Assembly (NCBI RefSeq): GCF_000760215.1
Contig: NZ_JNAW01000002.1
Coordinates: forward strand, 590,300 to 654,299
Source: Prochlorococcus sp. MIT 0603
GTDB taxonomy: Bacteria > Cyanobacteriota > Cyanobacteriia > PCC-6307 > Cyanobiaceae
DNA length: 64,000 nucleotides
Direction: 5' to 3'
In this document: positions 19,380 through 28,163 of the stretch, one piece after another
Numbering within the stretch: the stretch's first letter is position 1
Layout of the letters: each line of letters starts with the position of its first letter
Position numbers and translations under genes: made by a program
Notes under the pieces: model-generated
Database searches by the model: none
What the model was told of the DNA's origin: nothing
The model's input: the letters and a program-made list of their open reading frames with translations, nothing else

Positions 19380-20738
19380 TTAACTAAATTTTGGTTTTAT
19401 TTGATTAGAATCATTACTAACTTGCTCAGCAATCCAATTTTTAGATTGATCAACAAAACGTGACCAATCAACTTTTTCCTTTTCCGCTGCATTGGCTATT
19501 AACTGCGGTGCTTGAATTTTTAGCAACTCCAAGTCAGGTTGAGTTACGCCATTGTTTAAAGCCATCCAATCAGCCATTGAGGTGCCTACAACTCTAGTCA
19601 TATAAGCTGCACTTAATGCTTGCATAGCTCCAGCTGCTAGCCAGGTGCCTCCATGTAATTTCGCTACGCCTAATAACGCCTGTCCACTCCACTCAACTAC
19701 ACCTTGCGCAAGTGCAGCGATAGCGAGTTGACGAGCTACTGCATTTAATAATTCAGGCTTTATATCACATGACCAAAGACCTCTCATCTCTTGAATCATC
19801 AAACCATTTACTACAGCTACAGATAGCAAATCAGTAGATGGTACTGGAGAGGCAAAAACAGCTCCAGCGACTAGCCATTGTGAGCGATTTTGAATGTTCC
19901 TGAATTCTTGTCTTCTTAAAATTTCTAAATCACTTTGCCATTCGCTATGGAGTCTTGAAAGTAATCTCTGACGAGTGAAATCAATATTGCGCTTAGGTTG
20001 GTTTAAACAACGTCTAACTGGACTCAAAACGTTACGCAAATCTTCATTAGACTTATCCCATTTCAGAATTCGATTCGTCCATCTATCTGGTAATTGAGAT
20101 TGAAGAGCTTTGTATTGATTAGACCATTGAGCTGAATCTTCTATAGAGATTAATATCCAGGAAGCCAAATCAGCGGGTAATCTTTCCAGCCAGATCAGAT
20201 CAACAGCTCTTAGCGGTACTGGTAAATAATAAATAATTAAATCCTTTTCGAAAATCTTATTAGGTAATTCCCAGGTTTCATTATTTATCGGCAGCGAAGA
20301 AGACAATGAGAGGTTGAAATCATTTGAGGAGAATGTTGCTGATTTAATAGAGTCTATATCAGGTAAATCGACACCCTCTGTGCTTATGACTGAAATAGAC
20401 TGAGGTTCTTCTCTCGAAAGGATCGATTGAAGAGCATTAGTTCGCTCAGATGTTTTTTGAAAATGAACTGATGAATCTTCTAAGGCCTCAAATTGATTAA
20501 GGACAGACTTACATCGTTTAACCCAACCTTTAACTGATTCTGGTGCCTTAAAAGAGGAGGAAGAAGTTTTAGAAAAGATCCAAACACCAGCACCAGCTGC
20601 TATAAGCGCCATTCCACTTGAAGGAATATGAACGAGATCATTAAGGACCCATTCACCAGCAATTAGCGAACCAAAAACGAAACCGATCTTGCCAACTGGT
20701 AAAAATTTCTGAGTTAAAGTTGAAATAGGATTTTTCAT
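19380..20738 (-). CDS. DUF697 / YcjF-like membrane protein
   Basis: The 452-residue protein has two hydrophobic segments near the N-terminus (about 15-30 and 38-55), a poorly conserved middle, and a C-terminal DUF697-type domain containing hydrophobic alpha-helices (WLVAGAVFASPVPSTDLLSV, AIAALAQGVVEWSGQAL). DUF697 often follows a GTPase domain, but I see no P-loop here. Its function is unknown. It is upstream of and same-strand with the mnt operon, separated by 59 bp, and is divergent from the RGG-rich protein gene. Confidence 0.65.
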   Translation of the reverse strand: MKNPISTLTQKFLPVGKIGFVFGSLIAGEWVLNDLVHIPSSGMALIAAGAGVWIFSKTSSSSFKAPESVKGWVKRCKSVLNQFEALEDSSVHFQKTSERTNALQSILSREEPQSISVISTEGVDLPDIDSIKSATFSSNDFNLSLSSSLPINNETWELPNKIFEKDLIIYYLPVPLRAVDLIWLERLPADLASWILISIEDSAQWSNQYKALQSQLPDRWTNRILKWDKSNEDLRNVLSPVRRCLNQPKRNIDFTRQRLLSRLHSEWQSDLEILRRQEFRNIQNRSQWLVAGAVFASPVPSTDLLSVAVVNGLMIQEMRGLWSCDIKPELLNAVARQLAIAALAQGVVEWSGQALLGVAKLHGGTWLAAGAMQALSAAYMTRVVGTSMADWMALNNGVTQPDLELLKIQAPQLIANAAEKEKVDWSRFVDQSKNWIAEQVSNDSNQIKPKFS

Positions 20739-20976
20739 AAAACTAGTTAAGTTCTACTTAGATAACTCTATAAATTTATTAAAGCAAACTTAATCAGTTA
20801 AAAAGCAAGCAGAATCGACGATTTGAGACAAAAATTCTCATAAAATAAAATTGACAAGATAGGAGTTGAAAATAAGAAATAATCCAAAAAGTGTGAATCT
20901 ACTCAACGAGTTGCTTTAAACCTTTTCAATAAGGCCACTTATGCGGCAAAATTAAATTTTGATATATCTAGATGTC

Positions 20977-21516
20977 ATGAGTGATTCTTATGAAAATAAA
21001 CAATTTAATGGGCCACGCGATGGAGGAAGAGGAGGATTTAGAGGAGGAAGGGGTAGTAACAATCGTGATGGTGGAGGCTTCCGGATACGCCTAAGTGATA
21101 ATGAAATGAGAGCCTCACGTGCAATTCAAGAAGCCTTTAACCTTAGATCAACAGTTGCAGTTTTAGGTTTTGCAGTTAGAACATTAGGTGAGATGTTAGA
21201 GCAAGGAAAACTTGACGATCTAATATCGCAATACAAATCGCAAGCACCAAGTGTGCCTAGCAATAGAAATCAATATGAAAGGGTAGCCAACAGAGACAAA
21301 AACCACTCATCCCAGAGCCTTAAAGCAAACCCCTTTGCAAGACCTGCTAAACCAGAAACTAAAACATTAGAAACCAATCATGAAAATACAGAAGAAGAAA
21401 ATATGAAGACTGATTTAGGTTCAACAGAAGCCAATCCAGAGACTACAGCCAAAGTTGATAAAGACAATACGGACAATTTAAATAAAGAAGACGACAAAAA
21501 ATCTAATAAAGAATAA
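20977..21516 (+). CDS. RGG-rich conserved cyanobacterial protein
   Basis: The start is chosen as ATG 20977 (MSDSYENKQFNG); the open frame extends to a TTG at 20959. The 179 residues fall in three parts: a Gly/Arg-rich N-terminus with repeated RGG, RGGF and RGGRG (about 13-32), a conserved helical core (NEMRASRAIQEAFNL and VLGFAVRTLGEMLEQGKLDD), and a long low-complexity acidic/Lys tail. RGG boxes commonly bind RNA, so a role with RNA is inference. No catalytic motif is seen. It is separated from trpS by 6 bp and may share a transcript with it. Confidence 0.7.
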   Translation: MSDSYENKQFNGPRDGGRGGFRGGRGSNNRDGGGFRIRLSDNEMRASRAIQEAFNLRSTVAVLGFAVRTLGEMLEQGKLDDLISQYKSQAPSVPSNRNQYERVANRDKNHSSQSLKANPFARPAKPETKTLETNHENTEEENMKTDLGSTEANPETTAKVDKDNTDNLNKEDDKKSNKE

Positions 21517-21522
21517 AAATCT

Positions 21523-22545
21523 GTGGCCAGCAAGAGAATTCTATCAGGGGTTCAACCAACAGGATCCCTACATATAGGTAATTGGTTAGGAGCTATTCGT
21601 AACTGGGTAGATCTACAAAAACAATATGAAACTTTTGTCTGTGTAGTTGATCTCCATGCAATTACTGTTCCGCATAATCCCAAAAAATTAAAAGAAGAAA
21701 CTATTTCAACAGCAGCACTTTATTTGGCTTGTGGGATGGATCCAAATGAATGCTCAATATTTATTCAAAGTCATATACCCGCTCACAGTGAACTTTGCTG
21801 GCTACTTAACTGTGTAACCCCCTTAAATTGGATGGAAAGAATGATCCAATTCAAAGAGAAAGCCTTAAAACAAGGAGACAATGTATCTATAGGCCTACTT
21901 GATTACCCTGTTCTTATGGCGGCAGATATCCTCTTATATGATGCTGATATAGTCCCCGTAGGAGAAGACCAAAAGCAACATCTTGAACTGGCTAGGGATA
22001 TTGCTCAACAAAGAATTAATTCACGCTATAAGATTAGCCAAAATGACAAAATACCTATACTAAAAGTACCAAAGCCACTAATACTAGGAGAGGGTGCAAA
22101 AATAATGAGTCTTATCGATGGAAATAATAAAATGAGCAAAAGCGACCCTAATGAGAATAGTAGGATCTCACTATTAGACCCTCCTGAAATTATTAGTAAG
22201 AAAATCAAAAAGGCAAAAACAGATCAATACATGGGGCTAGAGTTTGGAAATTCAAATAGGCCTGAGGCTGATAATCTTTTAGGAATTTATTCACTTGTAA
22301 GCAATAAAAAACGAGCAGAAGTCGAAAAAGAATTTGCTAATATTGGTTGGGGAAAATTCAAACCAATCTTAGCAGAAGCAATTATATCTTCACTTGAACC
22401 AATACAATCTAAATATAATTTACTTATGAAAGATCCTAATACAATAAATAACATCTTAACTGAAGGTACTAGCAAAGCAAAAGCAGTTTCTGAGATAACT
22501 CTGAAAAGGGTTAAAACTGCACTTGGTTTTTTTCAAAATAATTAA
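21523..22545 (+). CDS. trpS: Tryptophanyl-tRNA synthetase
   Basis: TrpS is a class I aminoacyl-tRNA synthetase that charges tRNA-Trp. The 340 residues match bacterial TrpRS. The HIGH-type motif is in [13 protein letters not shown] and the KMSKS motif in [13 protein letters not shown]. Further family signatures are [20 protein letters not shown] and [13 protein letters not shown]. It starts with GTG at 21523. The stop is 4 bp upstream of the thrS ATG, so trpS and thrS are almost certainly co-transcribed. Confidence 0.96.
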   Translation: MASKRILSGVQPTGSLHIGNWLGAIRNWVDLQKQYETFVCVVDLHAITVPHNPKKLKEETISTAALYLACGMDPNECSIFIQSHIPAHSELCWLLNCVTPLNWMERMIQFKEKALKQGDNVSIGLLDYPVLMAADILLYDADIVPVGEDQKQHLELARDIAQQRINSRYKISQNDKIPILKVPKPLILGEGAKIMSLIDGNNKMSKSDPNENSRISLLDPPEIISKKIKKAKTDQYMGLEFGNSNRPEADNLLGIYSLVSNKKRAEVEKEFANIGWGKFKPILAEAIISSLEPIQSKYNLLMKDPNTINNILTEGTSKAKAVSEITLKRVKTALGFFQNN

Positions 22546-22549
22546 TATA

Positions 22550-24484
22550 ATGCCTATAATCACATTACCTGATGGAAGTCAAAAGAAATACGATTATCCA
22601 GTTACTATTGATGAAATAGCTACAGACATAGGGCCTGGGCTAGCCAGTTCAGCTTTGGCTGGCAAAGTAAACGGCCAATTAATAGATACATGTATTCCAA
22701 TTAATTTTGATGCAGAAGTCAATGTAATTACATCTAAAAGTAAAGAGGGTATTGATATTATTAGGCATTCATTTGCGCACTTAACAGGTCATGCAATAAA
22801 ACAATTATATCCAACAGCCAAGATGGCAATAGGACCAGTAATTGAAAATGGTTTTTATTATGATATCTCTTACGACAAACCATTCACTCCAAATGATCTA
22901 ACAAAAATAGAAGCAAGAGTAACGGAATTAATTAATCAAGACTATCAGGTCGATGTAGAGATCGTTTCAAAAGAAACTGCTCGAAAAGTTTTTAAAGAAA
23001 GGAACGAACCTTACAAAATCGAGATAATAGAACAAATAAAAGAAAACGAAATAATTAAGCTATATAAACATCAAGAATATATAGACATGTGTCGGGGACC
23101 TCATGTTCCTAATACCAAACACTTAAGAATATTTTCATTAATGAAAGTATCTGGGGCTTATTGGAGAGGAAACTCTAACAATGAAATGCTTCAAAGAATA
23201 TATGGAACAGCATGGAGAACATCAAAAGAATTAAAAGAATATAAAACAAGGTTAGATGAAGCTGAAAAAAGAGATCATCGTAAATTAGGTAAAAAGCTGG
23301 ATTTATTTCATACTCAAGAAGAAGCACCTGGTATGATTTTTTGGCATCCAAAAGGATGGGCTATATACCAAGTTCTAGAAGGATATATACGCCAGGTATT
23401 AACAATTAACAACTATCAAGAAATTAAAACGCCTCAAGCCGTTGACCGTTCGTTATGGGTTAAATCAGGTCACTGGGAAAAATTTAAAGAAGATATGTTT
23501 ACTACAACTTCCGAAAACAGAGAATATGCAATTAAACCAATGAATTGTCCCTGTCATGTTCAGGTTTTCAACCAAGGTCTTAAAAGTTATAGAGATTTAC
23601 CAATAAGACTTGCTGAATTTGGTTCATGCCATAGGAACGAACCTTCTGGAGCTCTTCACGGTCTAATGAGAGTAAGGAATTTTGTACAAGATGATGCACA
23701 TATCTTTTGTACTGAACAACAAATACAAGAAGAAGTAAGCAGATTTATAGATTTAGTATTTCAAGTTTATAAGTCCTTTGGATTCAGTTCGATTATCATA
23801 AAACTATCTACAAGGCCAGAGAAACGCGTTGGGACAGATGATATTTGGGACAAGTCGGAAAAAGCACTTGCAGATGCTTTAAACATCAAAAAGCTTGATT
23901 GGTCATATCTACCTGGAGAGGGTGCATTCTATGGTCCCAAAATTGAATTCTCTCTAAAAGATTGCTTGGGAAGAGTATGGCAGTGTGGCACAGTGCAAGT
24001 AGATTTCTCAATGCCAGGAAGACTTGGGGCATGCTATATAGATGAAAATAGCCAAAGGAAAGAACCCGTAATGCTCCACAGGGCAATACTTGGATCTTTT
24101 GAAAGATTTATAGGAATTTTAATTGAAGAATATGAAGGGAAATTTCCACCCTGGTTAGCACCTGTTCAAGTATCAATTCTAGGAATAACAAATAGGAATA
24201 CAAAAAGATGTGAGGAAATATCTGATTTACTAGTTGCAAAAGGTTATAGGTCTGTAGCCGATATAAGAAATGAAAAGATAGGTCTTAAAATACGAGAGAA
24301 TACCTTACAAAAGATACCTTATTTATTAATAGTAGGTGATAAAGAAGAAGAAAATAAAACTGTTTCTGTAAGGACTCGCAATGGAAATGACCTTGGGAAT
24401 ATGAATTTAAATGATTTTGAGGATATACTTAGTAAATCAATATCACTTAAATCAACATCTGAATTTGAAAAATCAACAAAGTAA
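22550..24484 (+). CDS. thrS: Threonyl-tRNA synthetase
   Basis: ThrS is a class II synthetase that charges tRNA-Thr. I start it at ATG 22550 ([20 protein letters not shown]), where the TGS domain begins; the open frame runs back to 22523 inside trpS. About 644 residues. Domains in order are TGS, the editing domain ([10 protein letters not shown] and DMCRGPH), the catalytic core with zinc-binding [28 protein letters not shown] motif 2 and [13 protein letters not shown] motif 3, and the C-terminal anticodon-binding domain. It is 4 bp after trpS, and the glucokinase gene follows 24 bp later. Confidence 0.96.
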   Translation: MPIITLPDGSQKKYDYPVTIDEIATDIGPGLASSALAGKVNGQLIDTCIPINFDAEVNVITSKSKEGIDIIRHSFAHLTGHAIKQLYPTAKMAIGPVIENGFYYDISYDKPFTPNDLTKIEARVTELINQDYQVDVEIVSKETARKVFKERNEPYKIEIIEQIKENEIIKLYKHQEYIDMCRGPHVPNTKHLRIFSLMKVSGAYWRGNSNNEMLQRIYGTAWRTSKELKEYKTRLDEAEKRDHRKLGKKLDLFHTQEEAPGMIFWHPKGWAIYQVLEGYIRQVLTINNYQEIKTPQAVDRSLWVKSGHWEKFKEDMFTTTSENREYAIKPMNCPCHVQVFNQGLKSYRDLPIRLAEFGSCHRNEPSGALHGLMRVRNFVQDDAHIFCTEQQIQEEVSRFIDLVFQVYKSFGFSSIIIKLSTRPEKRVGTDDIWDKSEKALADALNIKKLDWSYLPGEGAFYGPKIEFSLKDCLGRVWQCGTVQVDFSMPGRLGACYIDENSQRKEPVMLHRAILGSFERFIGILIEEYEGKFPPWLAPVQVSILGITNRNTKRCEEISDLLVAKGYRSVADIRNEKIGLKIRENTLQKIPYLLIVGDKEEENKTVSVRTRNGNDLGNMNLNDFEDILSKSISLKSTSEFEKSTK

Positions 24485-24508
24485 ATTAATAAAACTATTA
24501 AACATAAT

Positions 24509-25561
24509 ATGAACTTATTAGCTGCTGATGTTGGAGGAACAAAAACACTCCTTGGCATATATGAGTTTAAGCAAAAACTTAATCTCATTAATTCTAAATC
24601 CTATAAGTCTAAAGAGTGGGATGGATTAGATTTAATTCTTAATCATTATTTGTCAAATTTATCTAGCAAGATATCGCAGCCAAAATATGCTTGCATTGGT
24701 TTAGCTGGTTATGTAAGTAATGGTTCAGCAGAGTTAACAAACCTCGGTTGGAAAATCAATGAGGAATTATTAAAGCAAGAAATAGGGGTGGAAAATATAA
24801 CTATTATTAATGATTTTTCATGTTTAATATATGCAATCCCATTTTTAGAAAAGAGTCAATATGAAATAATTCAATACTCCAAAAACAAAGACCCTAAAAA
24901 TATTACACCAAATATTTATGCAATTCTTGGCGCTGGTACAGGACTTGGTGTGGCAAGAGGATTAATTACAAGCACCGAAATCAAAGTGCTACCCAGCGAA
25001 GGCGGACATAGAGAATTTGCGCCAAGGAATGATAGTGAATGGGAACTAAGCAAATGGCTAAAAATAAATCTAGGACTTAAGAGACTTTCAATAGAAAGAA
25101 TTGTTAGTGGAACTGGCTTGGTGAATATTGCAAGATGGAGATTGACAAAAGAGGATGCAAAATTCCATCCTCTTAATAGATTAATTAAATCAACATCATC
25201 TACCATTGATACAAAAACAGACTTAGCAGAAACGATAAACAAATCAGCTGAAGAAGGAGATCCTGTCATGAGAGAAGTATTGGACATATGGATAAGTGCT
25301 TATGGATCAGCGGCAGGGGACATAGCTCTTCAAGAGCTATGCAATGATGGTTTATGGATTGGGGGTGGTCCCGCTGCTAGACATATCGACAACTTTAAAT
25401 CAGAAAGCTTTTTAAAATCATTAAGGAACAAGGGTAGATTCTCTAATTATCTTGAGGGAATTCCAGTCATGGCAATAACCGATCGAAATTGTGGACTATT
25501 TGGAGCAGCATGTAAAGCCCATCTAATGGCCTGCAGAATGCCAAACTTATTGAGGAGATAA
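24509..25561 (+). CDS. glk: Glucokinase
   Basis: This is an ATP-dependent Glk-type enzyme that phosphorylates glucose. It has 350 residues and opens with the phosphate-binding segment LLAADVGGTKTLLG. IINDFSCLIYAIP, ILGAGTGLGVARG and the EGGHREFAP motif (ordinarily the catalytic and sugar-binding region) are visible, as is IWIGG-like WIGGGPAA near the C-terminus. It lies between thrS and thrB; the thrB ATG follows the stop by 5 bp, and a good Shine-Dalgarno (GAGGAGA) for thrB lies in the last codons of this gene. A second, half-length ROK kinase-like ORF occurs at 32678. Confidence 0.9.
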   Translation: MNLLAADVGGTKTLLGIYEFKQKLNLINSKSYKSKEWDGLDLILNHYLSNLSSKISQPKYACIGLAGYVSNGSAELTNLGWKINEELLKQEIGVENITIINDFSCLIYAIPFLEKSQYEIIQYSKNKDPKNITPNIYAILGAGTGLGVARGLITSTEIKVLPSEGGHREFAPRNDSEWELSKWLKINLGLKRLSIERIVSGTGLVNIARWRLTKEDAKFHPLNRLIKSTSSTIDTKTDLAETINKSAEEGDPVMREVLDIWISAYGSAAGDIALQELCNDGLWIGGGPAARHIDNFKSESFLKSLRNKGRFSNYLEGIPVMAITDRNCGLFGAACKAHLMACRMPNLLRR

Positions 25562-25566
25562 AGTTA

Positions 25567-26511
25567 ATGATGCAGCCTCCCTTAGGCAAAAAAGTTTTAG
25601 TGGAAGTACCATCCACAACAGCGAACCTTGGGCCAGGTTTCGACTGTCTAGGTGCCGCATTAGGTTTAAAGAATCATTTCTCAATAATGCGTATTGATGG
25701 TGATAGTGAAAGGTTCGAATTAATCATGGAAAGCACGGAAGGAAATCATCTTAGAGGGGGTCCAGAAAATCTTTTTTATCGTGCTGCACAAAGAGTTTGG
25801 CAGACTGCTCAAGTAGAACCATTTGCCTTAGAAGCAAGGGTAAGACTTGCAGTTCCGCCTGCTAGAGGCCTTGGTAGCAGTGCTACTGCAATAGTTGCGG
25901 GTCTTGTAGGTGCGAATGCACTAATCAATGATCCTTTAAGCAAGGAAAAGCTTCTTGAGCTAGCTATCGACATAGAAGGTCACCCAGATAATGTTGTCCC
26001 ATCACTTCTAGGCGGTTTATGTTTTACAGCAAAAGCAAAATCAAAAAGATGGAGAGTGGTTAGATGTGACTGGGACCAATCTATAAAAGCTGTAGTTGCT
26101 ATCCCGTCTCTAAGGCTTAGTACTAGTGAAGCAAGGAGAGTAATGCCAAAAACAGTTCCAATATCAGATGCTGTAATGAATTTAGGATCACTTACTCTTT
26201 TATTACATGGCCTAAGGACGGGTAGAGAAGACTTGATTACCGATGGCATGCATGATCGTCTACATGAACCATATAGATGGAAATTAATAAAGGGAGGAGC
26301 TCACGTATGCGAAGCTGCCATGGCAGCAGGAGCATTTGGATGTGCAATAAGCGGAGCAGGACCGAGTATTCTTGCCTTATGTAAAAAAGAAAAAGGCAAG
26401 GACATTAGCCAAGCCATGGTAAAAGCTTGGGAAAGCGAAGGAGTGGCAAGCCGTGCTCCTTTGCTAGACCTTCAAACTTCAGGCTCCACTTGGAAACCTG
26501 GCCTAAATTGA
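25567..26511 (+). CDS. thrB: Homoserine kinase
   Basis: ThrB phosphorylates homoserine on the way to threonine. It is a GHMP kinase of 314 residues. VPSTTANLGPGFDCLGAAL is the N-terminal signature, PPARGLGSSATAIVAGL is the GHMP ATP-binding loop, EGHPDNVVPSLLGG follows, and the C-terminal AISGAGPSILAL completes the family. The start is ATG 25567, with a GAGGAGA ribosome binding site about 8 bases upstream. A second ATG follows immediately. A hairpin in the 65-bp gap to ndhD is listed separately. Confidence 0.96.
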   Translation: MMQPPLGKKVLVEVPSTTANLGPGFDCLGAALGLKNHFSIMRIDGDSERFELIMESTEGNHLRGGPENLFYRAAQRVWQTAQVEPFALEARVRLAVPPARGLGSSATAIVAGLVGANALINDPLSKEKLLELAIDIEGHPDNVVPSLLGGLCFTAKAKSKRWRVVRCDWDQSIKAVVAIPSLRLSTSEARRVMPKTVPISDAVMNLGSLTLLLHGLRTGREDLITDGMHDRLHEPYRWKLIKGGAHVCEAAMAAGAFGCAISGAGPSILALCKKEKGKDISQAMVKAWESEGVASRAPLLDLQTSGSTWKPGLN

Positions 26512-26527
26512 GTAATTTTACTCACCA

Positions 26528-26561
26528 AATGGAACAAAAGCTGATAAAGTCAGATTCCATT
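26528..26561 (+). other. Hairpin between thrB and ndhD
   Basis: The gap between thrB and ndhD holds an inverted repeat: AATGGAA (26528-26534) pairs with TTCCATT (26555-26561), and inside it CTGA (26541-26544) pairs with TCAG (26550-26553). There is no T-tract after it, so it is not a standard intrinsic terminator. It may be a processing site or a coincidence. Confidence 0.35.
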
Positions 26562-26576
26562 CTTTAAAAAATAAAG

Positions 26577-28112
26577 ATGATGGACGCAAATTTAATAACA
26601 CCAACAGCGTCCAACGCAACGATTCCCTGGCTATCGCTAATAGTCCTACTGCCGTCCTTAGGTGCTTTAGTAATTCAATTTCTACCTCAGGGACAAGAAG
26701 AAGGGGATTTTTCCATTAGGAACTACGCCATTGGCTTCCTTGCAGCTGATTTCTTGCTAATAATAATTGCTCTAACAAGCGTGTTTGACAGCCAAGAAAG
26801 TAACTTACAACTAATAGAAAGGATAACGTGGCTTCCATCAATAGGACTTGAATGGTCACTAGGACTTGATGGGGTGTCTGCTCCATTAATTGCATTAAGT
26901 GGATTAATAACTCTTCTAGCAGCACTTGCGAGTTGGAAAATAACAAATAAACCAAAATTATATTTTTCTTTATTACTAATTCAGGCTTCAGCGCAATCTT
27001 TAGTTTTCCTATCACAAGATTTTCTTCTCTTCTTCCTTGCTTGGGAATTAGAACTAGTTCCAGTATATCTGTTGATTGCAATATGGGGGGGCAAAAGAAG
27101 ATTATATGCTGCCACAAAGTTTATATTATACACTGCACTTGCCTCACTATTAATTCTGATTAGTGGTCTTGCACTAGCACTTTCAGGTGATACTTTCACT
27201 TTAAACTTATCTGAGCTTGCAACAAGATCGCCATCTGGGACCTTTGGTTTATTATGTTACTTAGGCTTTTTAATTGGTTTCGGAGTTAAATTACCAATAT
27301 TCCCTTTACACACTTGGTTGCCAGATGCTCATGGGGAAGCAAATGCACCTGTATCAATGTTATTAGCAGGTGTATTATTAAAAATGGGTGGTTATGCACT
27401 TATAAGATTTAATGTGCAAATGTTTCCACAGATACATATTCAGCTAGCTCCAGCTTTAATAATAATAGGTGTGGTAAATATAATATATGGGGCTTTAAAT
27501 GCATTTGCTCAAGACAATGTTAAACGAAGAATTGCATGTAGTTCAGTTAGTCATATGGGTTTTGTTCTATTAGGAATAGGTGCAATAAATACACTTGGAA
27601 TAAATGGAGCAATGCTGCAAATGGTAAGTCATGGATTAATTGCAGCAGCTATGTTCTTTGTTACGGGTTCATTTTATGAAAGAACTAACACCCTCTCAAT
27701 ACCAAACATGGGTGGTCTAGCAAAAGCACTTCCTATAACCTTTGCACTTTTCCTTACTAGTTCATTAGCATCATTAGCACTACCAGGGATGAGTGGATTT
27801 GTAAGTGAAATAACAATATTTTTAGGGATCACAAGTCAAAATAGCTTTACATCATTATTTAGATCAATTTCTCTGTTAATTGCTGCAATTGGACTAGTAC
27901 TGACACCAATCTATCTTCTGTCAATGTGTAGAAGAGTATTTTTCGGTCCAAGGATACCCGCATTGGCAATGGTTAAAGAAATGGGATCTAGAGAACTTTT
28001 TATAGCAATAAGTCTTTTAGCCCCTACATTATTAATAGGTTTTTGGCCAAGAGTAGTAACTGACTTGGTTGGAAATTCAACTAATGCAATCGCTAATCAT
28101 CTTATAGCGTAG
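26577..28112 (+). CDS. ndhD: NDH-1 subunit 4 (NdhD)
   Basis: NdhD is a proton-pumping membrane subunit of the cyanobacterial NAD(P)H-plastoquinone oxidoreductase, used in respiration and cyclic electron flow around photosystem I. It has 511 residues and about 14 hydrophobic helices. Conserved segments include [20 protein letters not shown] with the channel Glu, [20 protein letters not shown] and [19 protein letters not shown]. Several NdhD types exist in cyanobacteria. Which of them this is cannot be decided from motifs alone. A run of seven G lies at 27085-27091. The start is one of two adjacent ATGs. Confidence 0.93.
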   Translation: MMDANLITPTASNATIPWLSLIVLLPSLGALVIQFLPQGQEEGDFSIRNYAIGFLAADFLLIIIALTSVFDSQESNLQLIERITWLPSIGLEWSLGLDGVSAPLIALSGLITLLAALASWKITNKPKLYFSLLLIQASAQSLVFLSQDFLLFFLAWELELVPVYLLIAIWGGKRRLYAATKFILYTALASLLILISGLALALSGDTFTLNLSELATRSPSGTFGLLCYLGFLIGFGVKLPIFPLHTWLPDAHGEANAPVSMLLAGVLLKMGGYALIRFNVQMFPQIHIQLAPALIIIGVVNIIYGALNAFAQDNVKRRIACSSVSHMGFVLLGIGAINTLGINGAMLQMVSHGLIAAAMFFVTGSFYERTNTLSIPNMGGLAKALPITFALFLTSSLASLALPGMSGFVSEITIFLGITSQNSFTSLFRSISLLIAAIGLVLTPIYLLSMCRRVFFGPRIPALAMVKEMGSRELFIAISLLAPTLLIGFWPRVVTDLVGNSTNAIANHLIA

Positions 28113-28163
28113 AGACTCTTAGCTGCCTTTACGGAAACACTGATTTTAGGTTAAATACTTACT

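Noticed and set aside
20739-20976. Gap of about 240 bp between the DUF697 gene and the RGG gene
   Set aside because: The sequence is AT-rich with only short palindromes, and I see no RNA gene or riboswitch fold.
26716-27117. 133-codon minus-strand open frame
   Set aside because: It is antisense to ndhD, whose membrane helices are clear in the plus frame. Its sequence is low-complexity and unlike any family.
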